From Flavobacterium circumlabens (lineage in GTDB: Bacteria > Bacteroidota > Bacteroidia > Flavobacteriales > Flavobacteriaceae), in assembly GCF_004345565.1 (NCBI RefSeq), contig NZ_SLWA01000002.1, positions 806,001 to 870,000 on the forward strand: a stretch of DNA of 64,000 bases, read 5' to 3'. This document shows positions 8,360 through 17,242 of this stretch, piece after piece (position 1 is the first letter of the stretch; each line of letters begins with the position of its first letter). The translations under genes and the position numbers were made by a program. The notes beneath the pieces were generated by a model, which searched no databases, was not told the DNA's origin, and saw only the letters and a program-made list of their open reading frames with translations.

Positions 8360-9121
8360 ATGTCAGAATCATTTTCCTTAGCGTTTTCAAATTCATTATT
8401 TAAAAAAAGCATCACTTCCTTCATCTTCGGGCTTGAGTTTTCGGCCGTAATGTTACTTCTGGGTAACGGAGGTAATGTTCCGTGGCTCCCTCCGGTGTTG
8501 GTGTTTTCTGTTATCGGATTTTTTTTAGTAAGCAGCCTATTGTTTCCGTTTATCTGGCATTTTTTAGAACGAAGGCAAAAAGTTAATTCTGAAAAAATAT
8601 TCGGCTTTCTTTACGGGGGGATTCGTTATTGTACAGCTTTCAATTTAGCTGGTTTTGGCTGGAAAAAGTACTATGGTCTTCAATTTGTCGTGCCGGAAGA
8701 AGTTTCCAACAGGGCTATGAACCAGCAGACAGGCGAGTGGCTTACCTGGTTTTATTTTGGATATTCGCATACGTACGGAATCTTAATAGCCTCCATTCAA
8801 ATAATAGGCAGCACTTTACTCTTGTTTAGGAAAACACTGCTTTTTGGAGCATTAATTCTGTTTACCTTACTCTTTAATCTTACGCTGATTAATATTTTTT
8901 ATGAGATGAATGCCGGCGCACTGCTTCAATCTATACTCTTGACAATAGGGGTTTTATTTTTGATCCTGCCTGATTATAAAAAGCTTATTACTTTCTTTTT
9001 TGAAACAAAAACATTGCTGCCATCTTTCCATTTTAACAGACTTGTAAAAAATGCCATTCGCATTTCGGTTCTGGTGTTATCATTAGCTTTTACGATTTAC
9101 CTAAAGTCATTAATTAGATAA
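8360..9121 (+). CDS. Hypothetical integral membrane protein
   Basis: 253 residues with five to seven hydrophobic segments, for example VLVFSVIGFFLVSSLLFPFIW, GILIASIQIIGSTLLLF, LFGALILFTLLFNLTLINIF and SILLTIGVLFLILPDY, and a final segment ISVLVLSLAFTIYLK. A charged loop around 75-120 contains RYCTAFNLAGFGWKKYYG. I do not recognise the family. It sits directly after the membrane AraC regulator and ends in a strong terminator, so the two probably form one unit. Confidence 0.65.
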   Translation: MSESFSLAFSNSLFKKSITSFIFGLEFSAVMLLLGNGGNVPWLPPVLVFSVIGFFLVSSLLFPFIWHFLERRQKVNSEKIFGFLYGGIRYCTAFNLAGFGWKKYYGLQFVVPEEVSNRAMNQQTGEWLTWFYFGYSHTYGILIASIQIIGSTLLLFRKTLLFGALILFTLLFNLTLINIFYEMNAGALLQSILLTIGVLFLILPDYKKLITFFFETKTLLPSFHFNRLVKNAIRISVLVLSLAFTIYLKSLIR

Positions 9122-9149
9122 AGAGCTCGTGATTTCAAATATCCTTTTT

Positions 9150-9185
9150 AAATCCCATTTCTAACGAGATGGGATTTTAATTTTT
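9150..9185 (+). terminator. Rho-independent terminator
   Basis: AAATCCCAT / ATGGGATTT arms around TTCTAACGAG, followed by TTAATTTTT. It closes the membrane-protein gene and separates it from pnuC. Confidence 0.75.
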
Positions 9186-9331
9186 GGTTCCGGGAGGAAC
9201 AAATTTTAAACCATTTTCTGCCCTGTAACTATTAAAGTGTATTTTATGGCTGTAATTCATTTCAAAAAATCAAATGTTATTCGGAACAATTAAAAGTTTC
9301 AATTCATTATTATATCTTAGCATCTATAATT

Positions 9332-9910
9332 ATGGATACAACTTTAGAAATACTTGGCGCTATCTTCGGTTTTTTGGCCGTTTACTTTACGATCAGACAA
9401 AATATCTGGTGTTGGTTTTTTGGTTTAATTCAGGTGATTATATATTGCTTTGTTTTCTACACCTCAAAATTGTATTCAGATATGATCCTGCATATTATTT
9501 ATATAGTGCTGCAGGTATTCGGATGGTACAGCTGGAAGTATGGCGGTTCCGATAAAGGAACATTACGTGTAACCCTGATTACGAACAGTAGTTTCTGGAT
9601 TGGTTTAACAGTTGTACTAACGCTGCTTGTAGGCTATATTATGCAAACCAGAACCGATGCCGCTTGTCCCTATCTGGATGCTTTTATAATGGTGGCAAGC
9701 CTGGTTGCCCAGTACCTGATGATAAAAAAAGTATTGGAATCCTGGTTATTCTGGATTGCAGTTGATGTGGTTGCTATTGGCGTATATGGTTATAAAGCTT
9801 TATATTTTACAACAGTATTGTATGTGCTTTTTCTGATTATGGCTATAGTGGGTTACTTCGAATGGAAAAAAGCACATACAGAAGAATTTATTTATGACAG
9901 ACAAACATAA
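9332..9910 (+). CDS. pnuC: Nicotinamide riboside transporter PnuC
   Basis: 192 residues, seven hydrophobic segments. The family hallmarks are the N-terminal EILGAIFGFLAVYFTIRQNIWCWFFGLI, the aromatic-rich LQVFGWYSWKYGG, and the late segment SWLFWIAVDVVAIGVYGYKALYFTTVLYVLFL. PnuC moves nicotinamide riboside across the inner membrane by facilitated diffusion, trapped by phosphorylation. The next gene, a NadR-type kinase that overlaps it by 17 bases, supplies that step. I saw no NAD- or thiamine-type riboswitch in the 146 bases upstream. Confidence 0.92.
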   Translation: MDTTLEILGAIFGFLAVYFTIRQNIWCWFFGLIQVIIYCFVFYTSKLYSDMILHIIYIVLQVFGWYSWKYGGSDKGTLRVTLITNSSFWIGLTVVLTLLVGYIMQTRTDAACPYLDAFIMVASLVAQYLMIKKVLESWLFWIAVDVVAIGVYGYKALYFTTVLYVLFLIMAIVGYFEWKKAHTEEFIYDRQT

Positions 9911-10892
9911 AGTTGGGTTAACACTGGGCAAGTTTGCACCTTTTCATAAAGGGCATCAGTTCCTGATAGAAACAGCAATTAGCGAGGTTGATGAATTAAT
10001 AGTACTGATTTATGATGATCCTGTACTAAATATTCCACTGGCAACCAGAGCAGGCTGGATACGGGAAATATATCCGGAAATTTTGGTCATTGAAGGTGTA
10101 AATTCGCCCAATGATACGGGTTATACGGCTGAGATTATGAAAATTCAGGAAGACTATGTCTTATCCATTTTAGGCAATCGTACCATCTCCCATTTTTATT
10201 CGAGTGAGCCTTATGGTGAGCATATGAGTATTGCGCTGAAAGCTTTAAACAGGCAGGTTGATGTGAGTCGCAAAACCATTCCTGTATCAGCGACAAAAAT
10301 CAGAGAGAATCCCTATCAGTACAAAGACTTTGTTCATCCTAAAATCTACAAAGATTTGATTACGAAAGCCGTATTGCTGGGTGCCCCGTCAACGGGTAAA
10401 ACGACTTTGACCGAACAATTAGCTGTTCACTTTAATACCCAATGGATGCCTGAATATGGAAGAGAATACTGGGAAAAGCATCAAATAAATAAAAGACTGA
10501 CCTTAGAAGATCTTCTAAAAATAGCCGAAATCCATATCGGGAAAGAAGATGCTTTGGTGTTGCAATCCAATCGGTTTTTATTCTCTGATACCAATGCCAT
10601 TACGACTTATTTATTTTCACTGGATTATCATGGAAGTGCTCTTCCGGAACTGGAAAATTTAGCAAAAGCGGCAGAAAGCAGGCACGACATCATCTTTTTA
10701 TGTGATACCGATATTCCTTATGATGATACCTGGGACAGATCCGGAGAGGTTAAAAGAGAAGTATTTCAAAAAATAATAATCGAAGATTTAGAGGCCAGAA
10801 ATCTTAAATATCATATGCTCAAAGGCACCGTTGCAGAAAGAATTGAGCAGGTGTCAAAAGTATTGTCTGCTGCAGAAAACAGTAAATTTTAA
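9894..10892 (+). CDS. nadR: NadR-like NMN adenylyltransferase / ribosylnicotinamide kinase
   Basis: 332 residues with two domains. Residues 1-155 are a nucleotidyltransferase with GKFAPFHKGHQFLI (H18xxH21, the T/HxGH motif) and the late VSATKIREN motif. Residues 158-332 are a P-loop ribosylnicotinamide kinase with Walker A GAPSTGKT at 163-170, followed by EYGREYW. It lacks the DNA-binding helix-turn-helix of enterobacterial NadR, so it is an enzyme, not a repressor. With PnuC it converts nicotinamide riboside to NMN and NAD+. The MoxR gene follows 23 bases later on the same strand. Confidence 0.92.
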   Translation: MTDKHKVGLTLGKFAPFHKGHQFLIETAISEVDELIVLIYDDPVLNIPLATRAGWIREIYPEILVIEGVNSPNDTGYTAEIMKIQEDYVLSILGNRTISHFYSSEPYGEHMSIALKALNRQVDVSRKTIPVSATKIRENPYQYKDFVHPKIYKDLITKAVLLGAPSTGKTTLTEQLAVHFNTQWMPEYGREYWEKHQINKRLTLEDLLKIAEIHIGKEDALVLQSNRFLFSDTNAITTYLFSLDYHGSALPELENLAKAAESRHDIIFLCDTDIPYDDTWDRSGEVKREVFQKIIIEDLEARNLKYHMLKGTVAERIEQVSKVLSAAENSKF

Positions 10893-10915
10893 ATAACCCG
10901 GAAACAAAATATAGC

Positions 10916-12508
10916 ATGTCTGATCTGATCAATAAAACAATGGGATTTTTTAAGAAAGTCCCTGAATCGCCTACGAATCCGCAAGATGCCTCAAAAGATA
11001 ATAAATTTCAGATAGAAGATCTTTATTCAGGCGATATTCCTCAAAATGAATCCAATGATTCCATTACTTTAGATGAAAAATTGCGTCAGGCGTATTTCTG
11101 GATCACTAATATTGCCATTATCAGCCCGTATTATGATATAGAATTCAATGATGGCGATCCTAAAAAGTTTTTGTTTGGAGACAGTAAAGTACCGGTTTAC
11201 CTGCCAACCGACCAAAGTTATTCCAGTTTTGTATTAATGCCTTTATTGAATCTGGCTGCCAGGGGTAAATGCCTCATTGTGGGTGGACCCGGTCGTGGAA
11301 AAACAGCTACTTCGGTTTTGATGGGTTTATTGGCGGGCTACGATAAAAAGGATGTCATGCGTGCCATTCAGCACGGTCAGCCTCAAATGACGATTTCAGA
11401 TTTATTAGGGCATCCGTTACCTTCAGATATGGTAAAGGCCGAAAAGACTTCGGATATTAGAATTGCGTGGCGAAAATGGCTCGGCATGCGCGTGAAAATT
11501 ATTGATGAATACAATCGAATTCCAACCCGGACACAATCTGCTTTACTAACCGTACTGGCCGATAACTATGCTGAAATTTTCGATCAGATTTATGAATGTC
11601 CCGAAGGTGCCTGGTATCTGACGGCCAATGATGATGCCGGCGGCGGAACCTATCAGGTTATTGAAGCCTTAAAAGACAGGATTGATATCGTGATCAGGGC
11701 TATGCATTTTAATACGCGGTTTATTGACGATTTATTACAGCGTATTGAACTTAATTTTAAGCCGGAAGCGATCATTCCCGAAGAAATTATTTTTACGGAA
11801 GAGGAACTGGATACCATAAACAAACAAATCAGAGGTGTACAAATAGAACCCGAATTACGCAAACGTATCGAGTTTTTCTGCCGTCAGTTTGAATTTTTTG
11901 AACCTGCTTCCAATCGATTGGAATACATGACCAAAGACACGGCAAAATTGTCAGGTATGGACATGCGTTCCCTTTTTAGAAAAGAAACCGGAAAGGATCA
12001 GATTAAAGATTTAGGTTCACAGGCGAAAAATGGTTTGTCTGTTCGAAAAATCATGACTTTATTGATGTTCTCCAAAGCTTTGGCCTATTTCAGGGGGAAT
12101 AAAAAAGTAGAACTGGAAGATATCCGACAGGTTTTACCATTCGTTTTGCACGATAGCCTGACACCACATTTAGAATCGCCCTTTTTTGACCAGGCAGGGA
12201 ATGAAGTTTACAGAGTAGATCGAATTGTATGGCTGCGAAATTTATTCGATTTGTCCTGCGATGAATATGTGAGTCAGGATTTAGACAGAAATGATCCGGT
12301 GGATACCTTCGAAGCCGAATTTAAAAAAGGACTCGAAAATATATCTTCAAAAGAAATTGACAATCGCCTTTTAAATATCGAAAAGCAATTGCAGAGATGG
12401 TCGGAAGAGAAAAAGTTGTACGGGTACAGGGCAGATGATATTTTAAAATTAAAATACCTGCACCAGCGTTACACCAATTATAAAAGATGGCTGCAATGGA
12501 AAAAATAA
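10916..12508 (+). CDS. MoxR-type AAA+ ATPase
   Basis: 530 residues. After an acidic, likely disordered 45-residue N-terminus, an AAA+ module has Walker A GGPGRGKT at 123-130, Walker B IIDEYNRIP (D197-E198), then sensor-type LTANDDAGGGTYQVIEALKDRIDIVI. The C-terminal 250 residues are helical, with a lid domain. MoxR ATPases act as chaperones that remodel partners through a vWA protein, and such a gene lies two genes downstream. The stop overlaps the next gene by 22 bases. Confidence 0.85.
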   Translation: MSDLINKTMGFFKKVPESPTNPQDASKDNKFQIEDLYSGDIPQNESNDSITLDEKLRQAYFWITNIAIISPYYDIEFNDGDPKKFLFGDSKVPVYLPTDQSYSSFVLMPLLNLAARGKCLIVGGPGRGKTATSVLMGLLAGYDKKDVMRAIQHGQPQMTISDLLGHPLPSDMVKAEKTSDIRIAWRKWLGMRVKIIDEYNRIPTRTQSALLTVLADNYAEIFDQIYECPEGAWYLTANDDAGGGTYQVIEALKDRIDIVIRAMHFNTRFIDDLLQRIELNFKPEAIIPEEIIFTEEELDTINKQIRGVQIEPELRKRIEFFCRQFEFFEPASNRLEYMTKDTAKLSGMDMRSLFRKETGKDQIKDLGSQAKNGLSVRKIMTLLMFSKALAYFRGNKKVELEDIRQVLPFVLHDSLTPHLESPFFDQAGNEVYRVDRIVWLRNLFDLSCDEYVSQDLDRNDPVDTFEAEFKKGLENISSKEIDNRLLNIEKQLQRWSEEKKLYGYRADDILKLKYLHQRYTNYKRWLQWKK

Positions 12509-13467
12509 GCCTTCCGGAACTCATATCAGAATTAAGCGATAACAGCGTGTTGTACAATCAATGGTACAAGGAAAGCGAAATGAAGTACGGCAATTTGCCT
12601 GCTCCACTTATTGCCTGCTGGATGACAGAAGTGGTTGAACCCATAGTAAAAGCAGCAGTTAGCATTAATTCAGCCTCAGAAAAGATTCATGAAGTTGTAA
12701 AAGCGCTGTATCTGGAATCCTTAAAATTAATCGGAAGCGGATTGCTCCTCCGTTATAGGGATGAATATAAAGAGGCGTGGCTTTTACTGGCAGAAATGCC
12801 TAACCTGACAGTGAAATTTCCAACAAAAATGATTTCATTACTGAATGATGTACTGGTAAACCTCCATAGGTATGCGCCGGAGAAAAGCATAGCGTGGTGT
12901 ACACTTATCGGTACCAGCAGTTCTGAAATTAAAACAATAGAAGATTTTAAAATTGTGGGACGTATTTATGCCTGGAACTGCGGTTTGGCCCATTTAAGAA
13001 CTCGTTTAAAAACGGATTTCGGGGAACTTTCTGAAAATCTGCAGCAAACCATTGTCACTACCATAGGTACAGCTGAAAATAACAGCCACCTTTTTAAAAA
13101 TGCATGGACAACTACCAATACAAAATTTGAAGGGGTTCAGGGAGGTTTTAAAGGCACCACCGGATTTTTTGAACATCCGCCAGTGCTGGCACAGATTGGG
13201 GAACATATATTTGTAAGTGATTCTAATAGCAGTTACGCCCTTTTTGCAGACCAGTTTGGCAAAGTATTACTTCCGGCCGCTTCTGTTGATTCGGCGTATA
13301 TTGTATCTATTTCCAAACGATCTGAAACCCTGGAGAAATGGCTTGGAAAAGACAATGAAAAAATTGACGCACCCACTATTTCATCTGTTGTGGTCACAGA
13401 AGACACCTTGGTTTTCACCTTAAAAAACTCCTATTTTTTATACCTGTACAGTCTTGGAAATGCATAA
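12487..13467 (+). CDS. Unknown protein of the MoxR/vWA operon
   Basis: 326 residues (ATG 12487; a second ATG 9 bases later is equally possible). The N-terminal 220 residues look helical. The last 110 look beta-rich, with repeating strand-turn pieces such as GEHIFVSDSNSSYALFADQFGKV and VVVTEDTLVFTLKNSYFLYLYS, like one or two propeller blades. No catalytic motif is seen. It is wedged between MoxR and vWA genes with overlaps at both ends, which strongly implies a shared complex. It could be the third component of a MoxR-vWA ternary system with a propeller-like partner, but I cannot confirm the family. Confidence 0.6.
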   Translation: MAAMEKISLPELISELSDNSVLYNQWYKESEMKYGNLPAPLIACWMTEVVEPIVKAAVSINSASEKIHEVVKALYLESLKLIGSGLLLRYRDEYKEAWLLLAEMPNLTVKFPTKMISLLNDVLVNLHRYAPEKSIAWCTLIGTSSSEIKTIEDFKIVGRIYAWNCGLAHLRTRLKTDFGELSENLQQTIVTTIGTAENNSHLFKNAWTTTNTKFEGVQGGFKGTTGFFEHPPVLAQIGEHIFVSDSNSSYALFADQFGKVLLPAASVDSAYIVSISKRSETLEKWLGKDNEKIDAPTISSVVVTEDTLVFTLKNSYFLYLYSLGNA

Positions 13468-15223
13468 TCAATCTGAAATAGAAAAAACACTGGCCTTGTG
13501 GAAATCGCATTGGCAGCCGGCAAAACTGGAATGGAATCCGCTGTTGCGTTTACAGGAACCTATCTGGTGTTTATCAAATGAAGAGGCCGTGAAAGAAGGG
13601 CTTACAGGAAGTTTTGCAATGATCCGGTTAACAGATCATCGCATTGTGATTAATTTAGAAGAAATTGTACAGCGCGGTATTACCGATTATGCTACTGAAG
13701 TACTGGCGCACGAAATTGGACATCATATTTTTACGCCTGCCAATTTATACGACAACGCCATCTTACTGAATCGTATTCGTTTTGCGCTTCCGGGTATTGA
13801 GGACAGGGCACCTATGGTCTCTAATTTATATGCTGATTTTTTAATCAATGATAAATTACAGCGTATTCATAAATTAAGAATGTCGGAAGTGTATCAAGCG
13901 ATTAATTCAGAGGATACTTTTTCTGAATTTTGGACGCTGATGATGCGTACTTATGAGTATTTATGGCGTTTAAACCGGGGTGAATTGGCAACAAATTTAT
14001 CTTTCCACAGTAAAAAAATAGATTCTGATGCCTCCTTATTAGCCTCTTTGGTCAGAAGCTACTCCAAGAACTGGATTCATGGCGGCGGTCGTTTTGCAGT
14101 GATGTTATATCCGTACCTGATGGATGACAAAACCTTTCAGGATTCCCGTAAAAAGATTTTAATACTATTAGATGCAGAAGATGCAGGGAAGGGAGCTATG
14201 GATATTGCAGGTATGACCCAACTCGATTTAGAAGGGTATGATGAAGTAATTGATATGCGAAAAGAAGCCCTGAGCTTAAAAGAAGAAGAGGACGCTAAAA
14301 AGAAAAAGCAAAGTTTAGGCATCGAAAAAAATAGAGCAGGTGGGGAAGGGCCCCGAAAGGGCTATATAGGCCCCGGAAATTATATTGATTTGATGAAACA
14401 GGTCAATCCAAACGCAGACGAACAGCGTCTGGTCAATGCTTATTACAAAGAAATTGCCTTACCGCATTTAATTGATTTTCCTGTGGAAATTTCTGAAAAT
14501 GTATCACTGGATCTGCCGGAAGGACTGGAAACCTGGGATATTGGCGACTCGATTGAAGAAATGGACTGGCTGCAGTCTGCCATTTTATCACCGACCCTTA
14601 TTCCGGGATTAACGACTCAAAAGAGAACGTTCGGTTCCGATTCTGACAACAGTATTTCAAAAAGTCCCTTAAATGTATATATCGGGATCGATTGTTCGGG
14701 TTCGATGATGAATCCGAAACAAAATTTTTCGTGGCCGGTTTTGGCAGCTGCCGTTATAGGTTTATCTGCCTTACGCGCAGGAGCAGCTGTTATGGGATGC
14801 CTTTCCGGTGAGCCCGGAGATTATCTTGAAACGGATGGTTTTATTACAGACGAAACAGATTTACTGACCACTTTAACCTCCTATTTGGGTACCGGTTATG
14901 CCTACGGAATGGAACGATTGCGAAAACCATTCGAAGAAAAACCAAATAAAAAATCGCATATTGTAATCGTCACCGACAATGATATCTTTAGTATGCTGGA
15001 TGCCAATACAGGAACAGAACAAAGCCATTGGGAACTGGCCGAAATTGCCTTAAAAAATGCAGGCGGGCACGGAACTATGGTTTTACATTCTCAACCCGAT
15101 TATCATAAAGACTTCGTGATCCGATTAGAAAAAATGGGATGGAAGGTCTGTTATGTTACAAATGAAGCAGAACTTTTAAAGTTTGCACTGGAATTTTCAC
15201 AACAAAATTATGCCTATGTCTAA
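13460..15223 (+). CDS. vWA-domain protein with HExxH metallopeptidase motif
   Basis: 587 residues from ATG 13460, which overlaps the previous stop in ATGCATAA; a TTG two codons earlier is less likely. Residues 84-88 are HEIGH in EVLAHEIGHH, a zinc-peptidase HExxH motif, with acidic candidates for a third ligand downstream around NLYADFLIND. A basic Glu/Lys-rich linker (about 265-300) leads to a vWA domain with a full MIDAS DCSGS (D411, S413, S415) and later IVIVTDNDIFS. vWA proteins pair with MoxR ATPases to act on metal-dependent targets. Peptidase activity is inferred from the motif. Confidence 0.8.
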   Translation: MHNQSEIEKTLALWKSHWQPAKLEWNPLLRLQEPIWCLSNEEAVKEGLTGSFAMIRLTDHRIVINLEEIVQRGITDYATEVLAHEIGHHIFTPANLYDNAILLNRIRFALPGIEDRAPMVSNLYADFLINDKLQRIHKLRMSEVYQAINSEDTFSEFWTLMMRTYEYLWRLNRGELATNLSFHSKKIDSDASLLASLVRSYSKNWIHGGGRFAVMLYPYLMDDKTFQDSRKKILILLDAEDAGKGAMDIAGMTQLDLEGYDEVIDMRKEALSLKEEEDAKKKKQSLGIEKNRAGGEGPRKGYIGPGNYIDLMKQVNPNADEQRLVNAYYKEIALPHLIDFPVEISENVSLDLPEGLETWDIGDSIEEMDWLQSAILSPTLIPGLTTQKRTFGSDSDNSISKSPLNVYIGIDCSGSMMNPKQNFSWPVLAAAVIGLSALRAGAAVMGCLSGEPGDYLETDGFITDETDLLTTLTSYLGTGYAYGMERLRKPFEEKPNKKSHIVIVTDNDIFSMLDANTGTEQSHWELAEIALKNAGGHGTMVLHSQPDYHKDFVIRLEKMGWKVCYVTNEAELLKFALEFSQQNYAYV

Positions 15224-15797
15224 GTATGATGTTTTTGAGCTGGTGACCTATTTACGAAAATGTCCGGATTCCTTTTTAAAACCCTCTGTCTTTTTTTCGA
15301 AGGAAGGAATAGATTCTATAGCTTTGGTGTGTGATACCTACAGGATTACAGGAAATATTTTTTTAAAAAGGGATTTTAATATACCAGCGGATGCCAGTCT
15401 AAAGGCTATTACTGACAACCATTGGCGGGCCATTCATATTTCTGCCTGGTTATTGTGTCATTCCGATTTTAGAAATGCACCTGTTATAGAAGACAAATTG
15501 TATTTTTTTTGGTTTGAAGAATTACGCAACGCTTCGGCTTATGTAAAATTTAACGATTGGATTACTGATGATGAGCGTGCGGAGGAAATGGTGAGATTAT
15601 TGCTAAACTGCTGTGAAATTATCCCTAACGGAGAAAATTATGATGAAGCTGCAGATAAATTATCCTCCATAAACAGTGCGGACCGACATAAAGTTCTAAA
15701 AGAATCGTACGAAGCACATGAACGAATAATGAATATTAAAAGAGAGATGGCAGAAAAAAAAGCCCGTGAAGCCGCAAATACCTATGGACGCGAGTAG
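15216..15797 (+). CDS. Unknown protein of the MoxR/vWA operon
   Basis: About 193 residues from ATG 15216, whose ATGTCTAA overlap with the previous stop mirrors the gene junction before it; an ATG at 15210 is an alternative. The sequence is mixed alpha/beta, with a WRAIHISAWLLCHSDFRN core and a long charged C-terminal helix (about 145-190) ending KKAREAANTYGRE. No recognised domain. Its stop overlaps the following ligase gene by 14 bases, so its product probably works with both neighbours. Confidence 0.6.
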   Translation: MSKYDVFELVTYLRKCPDSFLKPSVFFSKEGIDSIALVCDTYRITGNIFLKRDFNIPADASLKAITDNHWRAIHISAWLLCHSDFRNAPVIEDKLYFFWFEELRNASAYVKFNDWITDDERAEEMVRLLLNCCEIIPNGENYDEAADKLSSINSADRHKVLKESYEAHERIMNIKREMAEKKAREAANTYGRE

Positions 15798-17142
15798 TGG
15801 TCCGCAAATAGCGTTAACAGACAAGGAACGTTTTCCTTTGCTGGATGATTTAAGTTTTTTAAATGAACTTAGACAGGATGTGTTTGCTCCAAAATTTAAT
15901 TTTAAAAGCGGTGACCGGTTAAATACGGGACAGCTTTCAAAAGTGAAGGCGTACCAAAAGAAATATTATGATAAAAAAGTATTTTGGAAAGAAGGGCAAA
16001 CTCCAATTTGGTTAACAGACTATTTAAAATGGTGCCTTAAAACAGTACCCTTTTACCAGAACAAAGGGAATGACTTCGATTCTTTTCCCACGACTTCCAG
16101 AGAAGATATCCGAAAGTCTCCCTATTTATTTGTTTCCAATGAGGCCAATTTAGACGAACTATTGGTGTATCATACTTCCGGATCTACGGGGCCGAAGTTA
16201 GATGTACTTTTTGATGCGGTATCCCAGGCTGCCTGGTTGCCACAAATAGAGTCCGTTCTTAAAGAGTTTAATATTGCTATTACAGAAAGTAAAAATACCA
16301 CGGCTATTGCTTTGATCTGTGCCCAGGAAAAAACATTGACATACGCTTCTTTATCCGCTTATCTGCAAGGAGCCGGTGTATTAAAAATAAACCTGAATCC
16401 GTCAGATTGGAACCATCCAGAGGATGTTACAAAATATCTGGAGAAATACAATCCGCAAATCCTGACCGGCGATCCGATAGCTTTTATGGCATTGTTGGAT
16501 TTACAGCCGCAATTAAAACCAAAAGCGCTTATATCCTCGGCGATGAGGCTGACAAAAGGGACCCAAAACAAATTGGAAAATTATTTCAAATGTCCTGTTA
16601 TCGATCTTTATTCGTTAACAGAGTGCAGAAATATAGCGTATGCGACCAAAAACGGACATCAAGTGATCCGGCCGGACTTATACTTAGAAATTTTTGATGA
16701 ACACAATGATGTGCCGCTTCCTTATGGCGAAAGAGGCGAGTTAGTCGTTACGGGAGGCAACAATCCGTTTCTGCCCTTAGTACGTTACAGAACGGGCGAT
16801 TTTTGCAGTTTAAAAATAGAAAACGGTATTCCGTTTTTAGTAGATCTGGAAGCACGAAATCCTGTCGTTTTTTTTACAAAATCAGAGGTAAAAATCAATA
16901 ATATCGATATTTCTAATGGTTTATCACATTTGCCTCTGGCAGGTTTTAAAATGCATCAGAGAAAAGACAAGCTGATTCAGTTTACAGGATATTCTAATAA
17001 AGTTACCCCAAAAAAAATTGTTGACCTGTTGCAGCTCATTTTTAAAAATGATATTGAAATCCATGCTGATATTCAAAAAATAGGTCAAAATAATACGGTA
17101 GAAAAATCGCAGTATACTTCAGAATTGACAGGCAATTCATAA
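15784..17142 (+). CDS. Adenylate-forming ligase, phenylacetate-CoA-ligase-like
   Basis: 452 residues from ATG 15784. Acyl-adenylate motifs are clear: VYHTSGSTGPKLDV (A3 phosphate loop), DLYSLTEC (A5), GERGELVVTG and VRYRTGDF (A7, catalytic Asp). The small C-terminal domain is present but short, and the usual C-terminal catalytic lysine is not obvious. The closest family is phenylacetate-CoA-ligase-type AMP-forming enzymes, but the substrate cannot be read and no phenylacetate genes are nearby. As the last gene of the NAD-salvage/MoxR/vWA string, it suggests that an acyl- or peptidyl-adenylate step belongs to the system. A terminator follows at 17191. Confidence 0.75.
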   Translation: MDASSGPQIALTDKERFPLLDDLSFLNELRQDVFAPKFNFKSGDRLNTGQLSKVKAYQKKYYDKKVFWKEGQTPIWLTDYLKWCLKTVPFYQNKGNDFDSFPTTSREDIRKSPYLFVSNEANLDELLVYHTSGSTGPKLDVLFDAVSQAAWLPQIESVLKEFNIAITESKNTTAIALICAQEKTLTYASLSAYLQGAGVLKINLNPSDWNHPEDVTKYLEKYNPQILTGDPIAFMALLDLQPQLKPKALISSAMRLTKGTQNKLENYFKCPVIDLYSLTECRNIAYATKNGHQVIRPDLYLEIFDEHNDVPLPYGERGELVVTGGNNPFLPLVRYRTGDFCSLKIENGIPFLVDLEARNPVVFFTKSEVKINNIDISNGLSHLPLAGFKMHQRKDKLIQFTGYSNKVTPKKIVDLLQLIFKNDIEIHADIQKIGQNNTVEKSQYTSELTGNS

Positions 17143-17190
17143 TCCTGTCCTAAAAAGTCAAATAGAAACGGGCTTGCCAAAGAGCAGGTC

Positions 17191-17226
17191 AAATCCTCAA
17201 TTTTTAGGGACTGAGGATTTTTTTTA
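17191..17226 (+). terminator. Terminator of the MoxR/vWA/ligase operon
   Basis: AAATCCTCA / TGAGGATTT arms around a 12-base loop, followed by a T-run at 17220-17225. Confidence 0.8.
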
Positions 17227-17242
17227 ATGCTACTTTAAGAAA

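Noticed and set aside
9187..9331. Possible riboswitch before pnuC.
   Set aside because: No conserved NAD-II, TPP or other aptamer core was recognised in the 146 bases, and the sequence is plain AT-rich.
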